A stretch of DNA of 64,000 nt from an uncultured Acidimicrobiales bacterium (lineage in GTDB: Bacteria > Actinomycetota > Acidimicrobiia > Acidimicrobiales > SHLQ01), in contig CALJDK010000001.1 of the NCBI GenBank assembly GCA_938023735.1, positions 1-64,000 of the forward strand, in the 5' to 3' direction. The notes beneath the pieces are model-generated. The model ran no database searches, had not been told where the DNA came from, and saw nothing but the letters and a program-made list of their open reading frames with translations. Shown one piece after another: positions 1-9,235 of this stretch. A program made the position numbers and the translations under genes. How positions within the stretch are numbered: the stretch's first letter is position 1; each line of letters begins with the position of its first letter.

Positions 1-621
1 GCGCCGGCCGACGTGATCGACGAAGACGAACTGTTCGAAGCCGAGGCCGCACCGGCTCCGGTTGAAAGCCCCTACGACAAGCCCGGCAAATGGTACGCCG
101 TGCATACCCAGTCGGGCTATGAGAAGAAGGCCAAACAAAACCTCGAGGCCCGCGCAAGCTCGATGAACATGGAAGACCGCATCTACGAAGTGGTTATCCC
201 CATGGAAGATGTTGCCGAGTTCAAGGGCGGCAAAAAAGTCATCGTGCAGAAAAAGATGTTTCCCGGCTACCTCGTCGTTCGAGCTCGCCTCAACGACGAT
301 GCCTGGTACATCATCCGAAACACCCCGGGTATCACCAACATCGTTGGCCCTCCGGGCGGTCGCCCTTCGCCTTTGCGTCGCAAAGAGGTCGAGAAGTTCC
401 TCCAGGTCAAGGTCGAGGGCGAACAAGCCCCAAGCCGCACCAAGGCTCGTTTCGAGTTTGAGGTTGGCGAATCGGTGCGGGTCAAAGAAGGCCCCTTCGC
501 CGATTTCTCGGGCGAGGTTCGCGAGATCAACGAAGAGCAGCTCAAGGTCAAGGTTCTCGTCAACATCTTTGGCCGGGAAACCCCCGTCGAACTCGAGTTC
601 TCCCAGGTTGCCCGCCTCTGA
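1..621 (+). CDS. nusG: Transcription termination/antitermination protein NusG (5' end truncated by window)
   Basis: Reads [22 protein letters not shown]..., [30 protein letters not shown] and a KOW domain [16 protein letters not shown]; upstream of rplK; frame is open to the window edge. Confidence 0.95.
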   Translation, partial: APADVIDEDELFEAEAAPAPVESPYDKPGKWYAVHTQSGYEKKAKQNLEARASSMNMEDRIYEVVIPMEDVAEFKGGKKVIVQKKMFPGYLVVRARLNDDAWYIIRNTPGITNIVGPPGGRPSPLRRKEVEKFLQVKVEGEQAPSRTKARFEFEVGESVRVKEGPFADFSGEVREINEEQLKVKVLVNIFGRETPVELEFSQVARL

Positions 622-793
622 GCATCCGGCTCGAACCAAGAATCCCCCAGGGCCCACACGCCCCGGTTGTACTCGGCCCCTAGATGCGGGCAGACTTATC
701 CGCTGGTCCCGTGCTACCAATCAGCGCTTCGAACGTTGGACCACATCGTGACTGCGTCACCGCAGCACACTCGAAATTCACAAGGACGCCATC

Positions 794-1219
794 ATGGCAA
801 AGAAACAAGTCTCGGCAGTTGTAAAGATCCAGATCCCTGCTGGCCAGGCCTCGCCTGCTCCGCCGGTCGGTACCGCACTCGGTCCGCACGGTATCGCCAT
901 CATGGACTTCTGCAAGGAGTACAACGCAAAGACCGAAGGCAACCGGGGTCAGATCATTCCGGTCGAGATCACCATCTTTGAAGATCGCTCGTTCTCCTTC
1001 ATCACCAAAACTCCGCCGACGGCATTCTTGGTTCGCAAGGCGGCCGGTCTTGAGAAGGCCGCACAGGAGCCGGGTCGTGAAGAAGCCGGATCCATTACCG
1101 AAGCTCAGGTGGCCGAGATCGCCGAGCTAAAGATGCCCGACCTCAACGCCATCGATATGGAAGGCGCCAAACAGCAGGTTCGTGGCACCGCCCGCAGCAT
1201 GGGCATCGCCGTTAAGTAG
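794..1219 (+). CDS. rplK: 50S ribosomal protein L11
   Basis: [44 protein letters not shown], canonical L11. Confidence 0.98.
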   Translation: MAKKQVSAVVKIQIPAGQASPAPPVGTALGPHGIAIMDFCKEYNAKTEGNRGQIIPVEITIFEDRSFSFITKTPPTAFLVRKAAGLEKAAQEPGREEAGSITEAQVAEIAELKMPDLNAIDMEGAKQQVRGTARSMGIAVK

Positions 1220-1382
1220 CAGCCGTCAAGGAGTAGCAATTCTGCGACAGCAGCGGGAGCACCTCGCCCGCCCGTTCGCAGGTTCAGAGCTTTGCTTTGA
1301 ACACACCGGTCGAGTCGCAAACGGCGACGCGGCCAGAGGTACCGGAGCGCTCAAAGTGGGCGCCAACTCACGGGAGGCCATC

Positions 1383-2180
1383 ATGGCAAAGAAGTACGAC
1401 GACGCCGTTAAGCGTTACGACCGAGAAGCCCTGCACTCTGGACCCGAAGCAATCGGTGTCATCAAGAGCCTGGGTGGAAAAAACTTCGACGAGGGCGTCG
1501 ACCTAGTTGTCCGCCTCGGCGTCGACCCCCGCAAGGCCGAAGAAATGGTGCGAGGCACCATCAGTCTTCCTGCTGGCTCCGGTAAGGAAGTTCGGGTTGC
1601 CGTGTTTGCTCAGGGCGAAGCCGCCGCCGCTGCCCGCGAAGCTGGTGCCGAGTTTGTTGGCGCCGACGATCTCGCCGCCGAGGTTGAAGGCGGCATGCTC
1701 GACTTTGACGTCGCAATCGCCGCCCCCGACATGATGCCCACCGTCGGAAAGCTCGGTCGTGCGCTTGGCCCCCGTGGCCTCATGCCCAACCCCAAGACCG
1801 GCACCGTCACCCCCGATGTCGCGAAGGCCGTCGCCGAATTTAAGGGCGGCAAGGTCGAGTACCGGACCGACAAATTCGGAAACGTCCACGTTCCCGTCGG
1901 CAAGGTCAGCTTCAGCGCCGACGATCTTCATCGTAACCTCAGTGCCGTGTACGAAGAGCTCCTTCGGGTAAAGCCCAACTCGGCAAAGGGCAAGTACGTG
2001 CGCAAAGTCTCGGTGTCGTCCACCATGGGTCCAAGCGTCAAGCTCGACCCCAACCGCATCTCCAGCGAGGACGGCCCTGCCGCCGATACACCCGCCGCTC
2101 CTGCTCAGGGGGCCCCCGCATCTGAAGCCCCGGCCGAAGAAGCCGCCGCTGAAGTTCCAGCAGAAGCCGAGGCCGAGTAG
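1383..2180 (+). CDS. rplA: 50S ribosomal protein L1 with acidic/Ala-Pro-rich C-terminal extension
   Basis: [71 protein letters not shown] at 1383 chosen over the longer ORF. Confidence 0.97.
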   Translation: MAKKYDDAVKRYDREALHSGPEAIGVIKSLGGKNFDEGVDLVVRLGVDPRKAEEMVRGTISLPAGSGKEVRVAVFAQGEAAAAAREAGAEFVGADDLAAEVEGGMLDFDVAIAAPDMMPTVGKLGRALGPRGLMPNPKTGTVTPDVAKAVAEFKGGKVEYRTDKFGNVHVPVGKVSFSADDLHRNLSAVYEELLRVKPNSAKGKYVRKVSVSSTMGPSVKLDPNRISSEDGPAADTPAAPAQGAPASEAPAEEAAAEVPAEAEAE

Positions 2181-2206
2181 GAACACTAGGGCAAGCCCCG
2201 TTAGGC

Positions 2207-2393
2207 TTGCGCCACAATCGAAATCTGGTCGCCGAAGACGTCCGGTTGCAGCCTGGCTGCTGAAAGGTCGATTCGACGCTACGTCATGTAGCTCGAATCG
2301 CCGCCTGATGAGGTGAATATCCATGATCCGGACAGCGGTGCTGTTCGCGAATGGGCGTTCGCTTCTTTGGAAGTGAACGCCTTCATTGGTTTT
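2207..2393 (+). promoter_or_regulatory. Probable ribosomal protein L10 leader (autoregulatory mRNA leader) ending in an attenuator-like hairpin
   Basis: ~280 nt noncoding gap before rplJ with CCGAAGACGTCCGG- and GCCTGATGAGGTG-like motifs, plus a 12-bp hairpin followed by a T-rich stretch. Confidence 0.6.
2354..2393 (+). terminator. Attenuator-like hairpin upstream of rplJ
   Basis: GGCGTTCGCTTC (2354-2365) / GAAGTGAACGCC (2370-2381), 12-bp stem with one G-U, loop TTTG, then TTCATTGGTTTT. Confidence 0.6.
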
Positions 2394-2460
2394 CCGGCGA
2401 CAACCCATGAAGCAAAACTGAAGAAGCCCTGAGAAGCACGAAGAAGCAGAGGAAAACTCT

Positions 2461-3297
2461 ATGAGAACCGAACCACGGCCTGAAAAGGTTGCGGCAGTCG
2501 CCGAGGTACGCGAGAAGTTCGAAAACAGCTCAGCTGTTGTTCTGACCGAGTACCGCGGACTCGACGTCCCCGCAATGGCCAAGCTCCGTGCTGCAATGCG
2601 CGAAGCCGGTGGCGAATACAAGATTTACAAGAACACCCTGGCACTTCGTGCGGTCAAAGAGCTTGGTCTGACCGATCTCGAAGAGCACTTCACCGGCCCC
2701 ACCGCCCTCGCATTTGTTGGCCAAACCGCCGACGGCGAGCGTGGCGATGCGGTTGGTGTCGCGAAGGCACTGTCGGACTTCGCGAAGGAAAACGACGCAC
2801 TCGTCATCAAGGGCGGCATGCTCGACGATGCGGTCCTTTCGCCTGACGACGTCAACGCTCTCGCCAAGGTTCCGCCCCGCGAAGTACTTCTGGCCCGTCT
2901 GGCCGGAGGCCTTGCAGCACCCATGCAGAAGTTCGCTTCGCTGCTCCAGGCAGTGCCCCGCGACTTCGCCTACGCACTCAACGCACTCATCGCAGAAGGT
3001 GGCGGCCCCGACGCCGCCCCCGATGCTCCTGCCGCCGCTGAAGAGCCCGCCGCAGAAGCCGCCGACGATACAGATGATGCCGCCCCAGCAGATGATGCTG
3101 CGGCCACCGAAACCGATGCGCCAGCCGATGCTGCCGCTGACGAAACCGCTTCAGCCGACGAGGCACCTGCCTCGGAAGCCGCGGACGATGAATCGGCGGC
3201 TCCCGCCGACGATTCAACACCCGACGCCGAGGCACCCGCCGAGGCTGAGTCCGAGGCTCCGGCCGAAGAAACCGATACCGAAACAGAGGAGAGCTGA
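2461..3297 (+). CDS. rplJ: 50S ribosomal protein L10 with ~100-aa acidic low-complexity C-terminal extension
   Basis: [50 protein letters not shown]..., followed by a D/E/A/P-rich tail. Confidence 0.96.
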   Translation: MRTEPRPEKVAAVAEVREKFENSSAVVLTEYRGLDVPAMAKLRAAMREAGGEYKIYKNTLALRAVKELGLTDLEEHFTGPTALAFVGQTADGERGDAVGVAKALSDFAKENDALVIKGGMLDDAVLSPDDVNALAKVPPREVLLARLAGGLAAPMQKFASLLQAVPRDFAYALNALIAEGGGPDAAPDAPAAAEEPAAEAADDTDDAAPADDAAATETDAPADAAADETASADEAPASEAADDESAAPADDSTPDAEAPAEAESEAPAEETDTETEES

Positions 3298-3299
3298 TA

Positions 3300-3680
3300 A
3301 TGGCTACCAAAGACGAGATCCTCGACGCGATCTCCAGCATGAGTGTTCTTGAGTTGAAAGAACTGCTCGACGAATTCGAAGAGCGCTTCGGCGTGACCGC
3401 AGCTGCCCCCATGGCAGCGATGGCCGCACCGGCCGGCGGCGACGGTGGCGGCGCAGCTGCCGAAGAGCAGGATGAGTTCGATGTCATCCTCACCGGCGCT
3501 GGCGACAAGAAGATTGGCGTTATCAAAGAGGTTCGTGGCCTTACCAGCCTCGGACTCAAAGAGGCCAAGGACCTGGTCGACAACGCACCAAGCCCCATCC
3601 TCGAGAAGGCTTCGAAAGAAGACGCCGAGAAAGCCAAGGAGGCCATCGAGGCCGCAGGCGGTTCGGTAGAGCTCAAGTAA
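3300..3680 (+). CDS. rplL: 50S ribosomal protein L7/L12
   Basis: [37 protein letters not shown]...[24 protein letters not shown]-type sequence. Confidence 0.98.
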   Translation: MATKDEILDAISSMSVLELKELLDEFEERFGVTAAAPMAAMAAPAGGDGGGAAAEEQDEFDVILTGAGDKKIGVIKEVRGLTSLGLKEAKDLVDNAPSPILEKASKEDAEKAKEAIEAAGGSVELK

Positions 3681-3706
3681 TACCGCTTCTGCGAATTTCG
3701 CAAAGT

Positions 3707-3745
3707 AGGCCGGTCGAGCAAATGCTCGACCGGCCTCTTGCGTTT
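3707..3745 (+). terminator. Rho-independent terminator after rplL
   Basis: Perfect 14-bp stem AGGCCGGTCGAGCA (3707-3720)/TGCTCGACCGGCCT (3723-3736), followed by CTTGCGTTT. Confidence 0.8.
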
Positions 3746-3784
3746 GGCGAGAGTCCTGCCGAGATCTCCAGGTAACAGTCCGCG

Positions 3785-3944
3785 GGTGCCTGGAACCGGA
3801 GGTCGTGTTTGGTGCCAGGCACCGTGGCAGCGTGGTTCCCTGCGGTACGCGGCAACATCGTTGCGATGCTTGGGCCGGGCCTATGGTTGCGCCCATATGA
3901 ACTTTTGTACCTGGCACCGAAAGGCCTGTTTGGTGCCAGGCACC
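3785..3944. repeat. Two REP-like palindromic units (GGTGCC-A-GGCACC core)
   Basis: GGTGCCTGGAACC (3785-3797) + GGTGCCAGGCACC (3811-3823); GTACCTGGCACC (3907-3918) + GGTGCCAGGCACC (3932-3944); unit period 121 bp. Confidence 0.75.
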
Positions 3945-3987
3945 GCGTTCCGAGGTACCGCGTTGGCGCTGCGGTCGGAGGCTCTGC

Positions 3988-4644
3988 TTACTTTTGGACT
4001 CTGTTGGTTTCGTAGGCCCACATTGCTATCTCTACTCGGTTTCTGGCTGCGAGCTTTTGCATGAGGCTGGCGAGGTGGAACTTTACGGTGCTGAGGCTGA
4101 TGTGGAGCTCGTCGGCGATTTCGGCGTTGGTGAGGCCTTTGGCCACGGTTACCAGTACCTCTTCTTCGCGTTCGGTAAGCGGATCGATGGGCTGGGCTGG
4201 CGGCGAATCGCTGGAGCCGGTGGCGAAGTCAGCGAGAAGGCGAGCGGTGACGCTTGGAGCGATGAGGGCTTCGCCCGACGCGGCAGCCCGGATGGCTTGA
4301 ACCAACAGGTCGGGGCCCGCATCTTTCAGGAGAAAACCTCGGGCGCCGGCCTTGAGTGCGCCATGCACGTAGTCGTCGGAGTCGAAGGTGGTGATGACCA
4401 CAACAGCCAGCGGGTCGTCGACGTCGGGGCCAGCAAGCTGCATAGTGGCTTCGACCCCGTCGACGTGCGGCATGCGGATATCGAACAGGCACACATCGGG
4501 ACGAAGTTGGCGCGCCATCGCAATGGCCTCGCGGCCATCGGCGGCCTGGCCGACAACTTCCATATCGGGTTGGCCATCGAGAATCGTGGCAAGCCCCGCC
4601 CGGATGATGTCCTGATCGTCGGCGATAAGGACCCGGATGGTCAC
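3988..4644 (-). CDS. NarL/FixJ (LuxR-type) response regulator
   Basis: MTIRVLIADDQDIIRAGLATILDGQPDMEVVGQAADG receiver; LTEREEEVLVTVAKGLTNAEIADELHISLSTVKFHLASLMQKL HTH. Confidence 0.95.
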   Translation of the reverse strand: MTIRVLIADDQDIIRAGLATILDGQPDMEVVGQAADGREAIAMARQLRPDVCLFDIRMPHVDGVEATMQLAGPDVDDPLAVVVITTFDSDDYVHGALKAGARGFLLKDAGPDLLVQAIRAAASGEALIAPSVTARLLADFATGSSDSPPAQPIDPLTEREEEVLVTVAKGLTNAEIADELHISLSTVKFHLASLMQKLAARNRVEIAMWAYETNRVQK

Positions 4645-5837
4645 GATGCTCGCCGGGGGAGTGAGGCCTTGACGTGCCAGCCGCCGTCGGGGTGGGGGCC
4701 AGCGTGCAGTGTTCCGCCGAGCAGGGCGGCCCGTTCGTTCATGCCGATCAGTCCGAACCCGCGTGACGAGGGAGTGGACGGAGCGGAAGAGGTCGCTCGG
4801 CCATCATCGACAACCGTGAGGGCGATGGCGTCGGGCTGGCCGTCGATGGTGACGTCGATGCGAGTGGCATTGGAAGCGTGCCGCACGGCGTTGGTGATGG
4901 ACTCCTGGGTCAGCCGGTAGATGGCGGCGTCGACGGCCGCACCGATGTCGGAGAGATTGCCCGTGCGGTTGATGGTGACCGTTGGCGTATCGGTTGCTGC
5001 GGACGGGATGAGCGAATCGATGTCTGCTAGACCATGCTGGGGCGCCAGCTCGCTTGGCGAATCGCTGTCTCGTAGCACCTCGATAATCGATCGCATCTCG
5101 GTCAGTGTACGAGACGCTTCTTCTTCGATGACGGCCAATGCTTCTTCAGCGCCTTTGAGCGAGTTCGACTTGGCCAGGAACCGGCCGGCCTGGGCTTGTA
5201 TAGCGATGGCCGACACGTGGTGAGCAACCGTGTCGTGGAGTTCGCGGGCCAACTCGGTTCGTTCGTTGTTCTTCACCTGCTCGAAGGCTTGGGCGCGGCT
5301 TACTTCCTCGAGTTCGCGGTTGGCCGTCTGCAAGCGGATGGCCAGTCCGAATACCGCTGGCAGGCACAGCACGATGAGTCCGCCGATGAGATCGCCTACC
5401 AGGAACGTGTCGTCGACGATGTTGGCCAATACCCCGACGGTGAAGGCAAGGATCGTGCCGATCCGGGCCTCTTTTCCGCTGCCCCAGCGAAACAGCGAGA
5501 ACATGAAGACCAGAGAAAACACCGTGGTGTAGAGGTTGATTGATTCCTCGCCAGCAATGAGCGCAGTTACGTCGAACAGGAGAACCCCGCCGAAAGCCAG
5601 AACGAAAGTGGGCATCACGTACTCGCGGCGCCACAGCAACGCTACGACGATGAGGGCAGCTAACGGAACCGAAATGGTGGGCAGCGAAATGTCGTTGCGA
5701 AACACCGTCTCAAGCAGCAGCGAGATGAGGGCGACGCCAACCATGGCGTAGTCGCGCCAGTCGCGACCCGGCGGGTCCTCGACCCGTGGTTCATCGAGGA
5801 ATGTGCGGAGTGCTGTGCGCCAAGAGGTAGAAGCCAT
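4641..5837 (-). CDS. Two-component sensor histidine kinase (HisKA_3 family)
   Basis: Multiple TM segments; ERTELARELHDTVAHHVSAIAIQAQAGR H-box; RLTQESITNAVRHASNA and GFGLIGMNERAALLGG ATPase motifs. Confidence 0.93.
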   Translation of the reverse strand: MASTSWRTALRTFLDEPRVEDPPGRDWRDYAMVGVALISLLLETVFRNDISLPTISVPLAALIVVALLWRREYVMPTFVLAFGGVLLFDVTALIAGEESINLYTTVFSLVFMFSLFRWGSGKEARIGTILAFTVGVLANIVDDTFLVGDLIGGLIVLCLPAVFGLAIRLQTANRELEEVSRAQAFEQVKNNERTELARELHDTVAHHVSAIAIQAQAGRFLAKSNSLKGAEEALAVIEEEASRTLTEMRSIIEVLRDSDSPSELAPQHGLADIDSLIPSAATDTPTVTINRTGNLSDIGAAVDAAIYRLTQESITNAVRHASNATRIDVTIDGQPDAIALTVVDDGRATSSAPSTPSSRGFGLIGMNERAALLGGTLHAGPHPDGGWHVKASLPRRAS

Positions 5838-6019
5838 GTGTTCTCACAGTACGGATTAGCTGGCCGCGGGGGAACGGGCAAAAGGACAGTCTTCGCGAGC
5901 CGGTTTGCTAGCCGATCGGTCAGGCCGGAATTGGCCGTATCACCGGTGTGCGAAATCGATGATTTCGTCACGATGAAGAGGACCCCAAATCGTCGTCCCA
6001 GCTCGAAGGAGCGTTCGCA

Positions 6020-8209
6020 ATGTCCTCACTTCTGTATCGTCTCGGAAAGTTCTCCGCCGCTCATCCCTGGCGGGTGATCGGCGTGTGGTTTGTCGCCGCT
6101 CTCTTGGTGGTGGTTGCTTCGAGCACTGGTGGCAAGGAGCTCGAGGATGGCTTTACTGTCCCGGGCGTCGACTCGGCCGAGGCGCTTGAGCTCTTGTCGG
6201 TTGCACAGTCCGACCAAGCCGGTATCACGGCGCAGATGGTACTGACTCCCACCGACCCCGCCGCGAGCTTCTTCGATTCGGCGCAGGCTCAGGCTGGACT
6301 CGCCGAGACCCAGCAGATGATCGAGGATCTGCCGCAGGTTCTTGCGGTGGCTGATGCAACCGCCGCACTCGATGGAGGTGTTGACGACGCACGCCAGTCG
6401 GGTTTGTTCTCGCCCGATGGTCGAATCGCCGTGCTGCCCGTGCAGTATCCGCTCGTCGAAGAGCTGTCGGCGGCTGATCTCGAGAACCTCAAAGCTGTGG
6501 TCGAGGCTCAGGCCGACAACGAAGCGGTGCAGGTCGAGGCTGGGGGTGAGCTGTTCTTCACCTTCGACGAGCCTGAATCGGGCCTCGGTGAAGCGTTTGG
6601 CATCCTGGCGGCGATCATTATTCTTCTGCTGGCGTTCGGTTCGGTAATCGCCATGGGGCTTCCGATCGGCATGGCCCTGTTTGGGCTGGGCCTGGGTGTG
6701 AGCTCGATGACTTTGGTGAACCATCTGATTGAGATTCCGTTCTGGGCGACGTCGATTGGGGCGATGGTGGGCCTCGGCGTTGGCATCGACTACGCGCTCT
6801 TCCTTGTCACCCGCTACCGCGAGTTTCTGGCCCGTGACATGTCGGTCGACGAGGCCGCAGGTCGGGCGGTTGCCACCAGCGGTCTGGCAGTGGTGTTTGC
6901 CGGCGGAACAGTAGTTATCGCGATTCTTGGTCTGGCTGTGGCTGGCGTGCCGGCGCTGACCGGTGCGGGTGTCGCAACGTCGATCATCGTGGCCATCATG
7001 GTGATGGCCTCGATCTCACTCCTCCCTGCGTTTCTGGGCGTGGCTGGTCACTGGATCAACCGGTTCGGCTTGCACCGACGTGGTGTGCTCCCCGGCGATC
7101 GGGCAGCTCTCAGCCCGGGCTGGGAGCGATGGGGGCGCCACGTTTCGAACCACGCATGGCCCTATGCCATTGGCGTCACCCTGCTGTTGCTGGCTATCTC
7201 GGCGCCCGTGCTGGGCTTGCGTCTGGGGTTCCCCGACGACGGAACCTTGGCCGAGTCGACCACCCAACGTCGGGCGTATGACCTGGCTGCTGAAGGGTTT
7301 GGTCCGGGAATCAACGGGCCGCTGCTTATTGCGGTCGATATCTCCCAGGACGCCTCGATCGTTGAACCGCTGGCCGCTGCAATTGCCGCCGATGCGGGAA
7401 TAGCTGGCGTGGCTCCCGCCGATGTCAACGCCGATGCCGGAGTCGCGACGCTTCTCGCGTTCCCCACTACCGCTCCGCAAGACAATGCGACCGTCGACAC
7501 CATCGCCCGACTGCGGGCCGAGGTGATTCCCGACATCCTCGACGACAGCCCAGCGAAGGCCCATGTGGGAGGCGCCTCGGCAACATTTGCCGATATCGCC
7601 GGCCGAGTCACCGACCGATTGCCGGTGTTCATCGTGGCGGTCATCTTGTTGTCGTTCGTGCTGCTCACGATGGTGTTCCGTTCGATCCTTGTGCCACTCA
7701 AGGCGGCGATCCTGAACCTGCTCAGCATCGGTGCTTCCTACGGCGTACTGGTGATGGTGTTCCAGTGGGGGTGGGGCAAGGAGCTGATTGGCCTCGAGAC
7801 GACCGTGCCGATCGTGTCCTTCATCCCGATGTTTATGTTTGCCATCCTCTTCGGGCTCTCGATGGACTACGAAGTGTTCCTGCTTTCTCGAGTTCGAGAG
7901 GAATACCTGGCCACCGGCGACAACGATGCATCGGTTATTCACGGCATCGCCGGAACTGCCCGGGTCATTTCCTCGGCGGCGCTCATCATGATCGCCGTGT
8001 TCGGCGGCTTCGTGGTGAGCGCCGACCCGGTGACCAAGATGTTCGGGCTCGGCCTGGCCACGGCGATTCTGGTCGATGCCACCATCGTCCGGTTGGTGCT
8101 TGTGCCAGCCACGATGAAGCTGATGGGCGAAGCCAACTGGTGGCTTCCGGGTTGGCTCGATCGAATCCTCCCCACCATCGACGTCGATGGCGAAATTTTC
8201 GTTAACTGA
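6020..8209 (+). CDS. MMPL/RND family transporter
   Basis: ~12 predicted TMs; GVGIDYALFLVTRYRE and LSMDYEVFLLSRVREEY MMPL signature motifs. Confidence 0.93.
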   Translation: MSSLLYRLGKFSAAHPWRVIGVWFVAALLVVVASSTGGKELEDGFTVPGVDSAEALELLSVAQSDQAGITAQMVLTPTDPAASFFDSAQAQAGLAETQQMIEDLPQVLAVADATAALDGGVDDARQSGLFSPDGRIAVLPVQYPLVEELSAADLENLKAVVEAQADNEAVQVEAGGELFFTFDEPESGLGEAFGILAAIIILLLAFGSVIAMGLPIGMALFGLGLGVSSMTLVNHLIEIPFWATSIGAMVGLGVGIDYALFLVTRYREFLARDMSVDEAAGRAVATSGLAVVFAGGTVVIAILGLAVAGVPALTGAGVATSIIVAIMVMASISLLPAFLGVAGHWINRFGLHRRGVLPGDRAALSPGWERWGRHVSNHAWPYAIGVTLLLLAISAPVLGLRLGFPDDGTLAESTTQRRAYDLAAEGFGPGINGPLLIAVDISQDASIVEPLAAAIAADAGIAGVAPADVNADAGVATLLAFPTTAPQDNATVDTIARLRAEVIPDILDDSPAKAHVGGASATFADIAGRVTDRLPVFIVAVILLSFVLLTMVFRSILVPLKAAILNLLSIGASYGVLVMVFQWGWGKELIGLETTVPIVSFIPMFMFAILFGLSMDYEVFLLSRVREEYLATGDNDASVIHGIAGTARVISSAALIMIAVFGGFVVSADPVTKMFGLGLATAILVDATIVRLVLVPATMKLMGEANWWLPGWLDRILPTIDVDGEIFVN

Positions 8210-8236
8210 CCATGAACTGGCGGCCTAGGGTGGCGG

Positions 8237-9226
8237 ATGATTTCGTTTCCCAATGTTGAGCGGGTCGATGACTCGCTGGTGGTTACCTGGCGGGGTGCGC
8301 CGGATGCGTCGGTGTTTCTGAGCGACAACCCCAGTGACGCCGGCATCGATGTACGGGCCCCCGACTCGCCGGGGGTAGCCGTGCTTCCGTTGCCCGACCC
8401 GACCAAGCGGTACTACGTACATCTGTTTGCCGAAGGCGACCCCTTCGTGGTGACCGCCGAGCGGCGGCTGCCACTGGAGGGGCCCTCGAACGTTCGTGAT
8501 CTTGGCGGGTACCCGACCCCCGCTGGCCCCACCCGGTGGGGGCAGGTGTACCGGTCGGACAACCCGGGCTTACTTACCCCACACGATGTCGACCTGCTTC
8601 TCCAACTCGGTATAGAGGTGTCCTGCGATTTCCGCAGCGACGGCGAGGTCGCCGAACACCCGTCGGTTCTCTCCGACGCGGTTGGCGTCGAGTACTTCCG
8701 GTACCCCATCAGCGCCAGCGGACCCGATCACACGTCGTCGGTCGAGGCGTTGAAGCGGGGGGAGCTTCGCAGTTTCTCGTTCGACGACATGGCCGACGCC
8801 TACGGCCGGATGCTCGATTGGTACAGCGACGCAGTCGCTGCGGTTATCCGGGAAGTTGCCGATCCCACCCGCGGGCCGGTGGTGTTCAACTGCAGCGGCG
8901 GGAAAGATCGCACCGGGCTTACCGCTGCGTTGTTGTTGCTGATGGTTGGGGTCGACGAAGGCACCGTTCTCGACGACTACGAACTGTCGGCCCGCTACTT
9001 ACCGGCCGACCGCCTCGAGGCGCGCTATCAGGCGTTCGCCGAGATGGGAATCGAGCGAGACGACGTGCGGGGCATGTTCGAGCTGAAACGAATCACGCTG
9101 AAGAAGACCTTGGCGGCGGTGCGAGAGCGCTACGGCTCGATCGACTCCTACCTGCGCGACCACATGGGTCTCACCGACCAGGACTTCGCGGGCGTACTCG
9201 CCAAGCTTGTCAGTCCGGTTGCGTAG
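8237..9226 (+). CDS. Tyrosine/serine protein phosphatase family protein (DSP/PTP-like)
   Basis: NVRDLGGYPTPAGPTRWGQVYRSDNPGLL and CX5R-type motif FNCSGGKDRTGLTAALLL. Confidence 0.88.
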   Translation: MISFPNVERVDDSLVVTWRGAPDASVFLSDNPSDAGIDVRAPDSPGVAVLPLPDPTKRYYVHLFAEGDPFVVTAERRLPLEGPSNVRDLGGYPTPAGPTRWGQVYRSDNPGLLTPHDVDLLLQLGIEVSCDFRSDGEVAEHPSVLSDAVGVEYFRYPISASGPDHTSSVEALKRGELRSFSFDDMADAYGRMLDWYSDAVAAVIREVADPTRGPVVFNCSGGKDRTGLTAALLLLMVGVDEGTVLDDYELSARYLPADRLEARYQAFAEMGIERDDVRGMFELKRITLKKTLAAVRERYGSIDSYLRDHMGLTDQDFAGVLAKLVSPVA

Positions 9227-9235
9227 AGTCTGGGT

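Noticed and set aside
1503-2621. 372-aa minus-strand ORF over rplA and the L10 leader
   Set aside because: Antisense shadow of high-GC rplA; the plus-strand family is unambiguous
2970-3917. 315-aa and 244-aa minus-strand ORFs over rplJ/rplL (Ser/Ala-rich)
   Set aside because: Low-complexity mirror of the acidic L10 tail; no recognisable domain
3994-4920. 308-aa plus ORF antisense to the response regulator/kinase
   Set aside because: Shadow ORF; the minus frames encode clear receiver, HTH and kinase motifs
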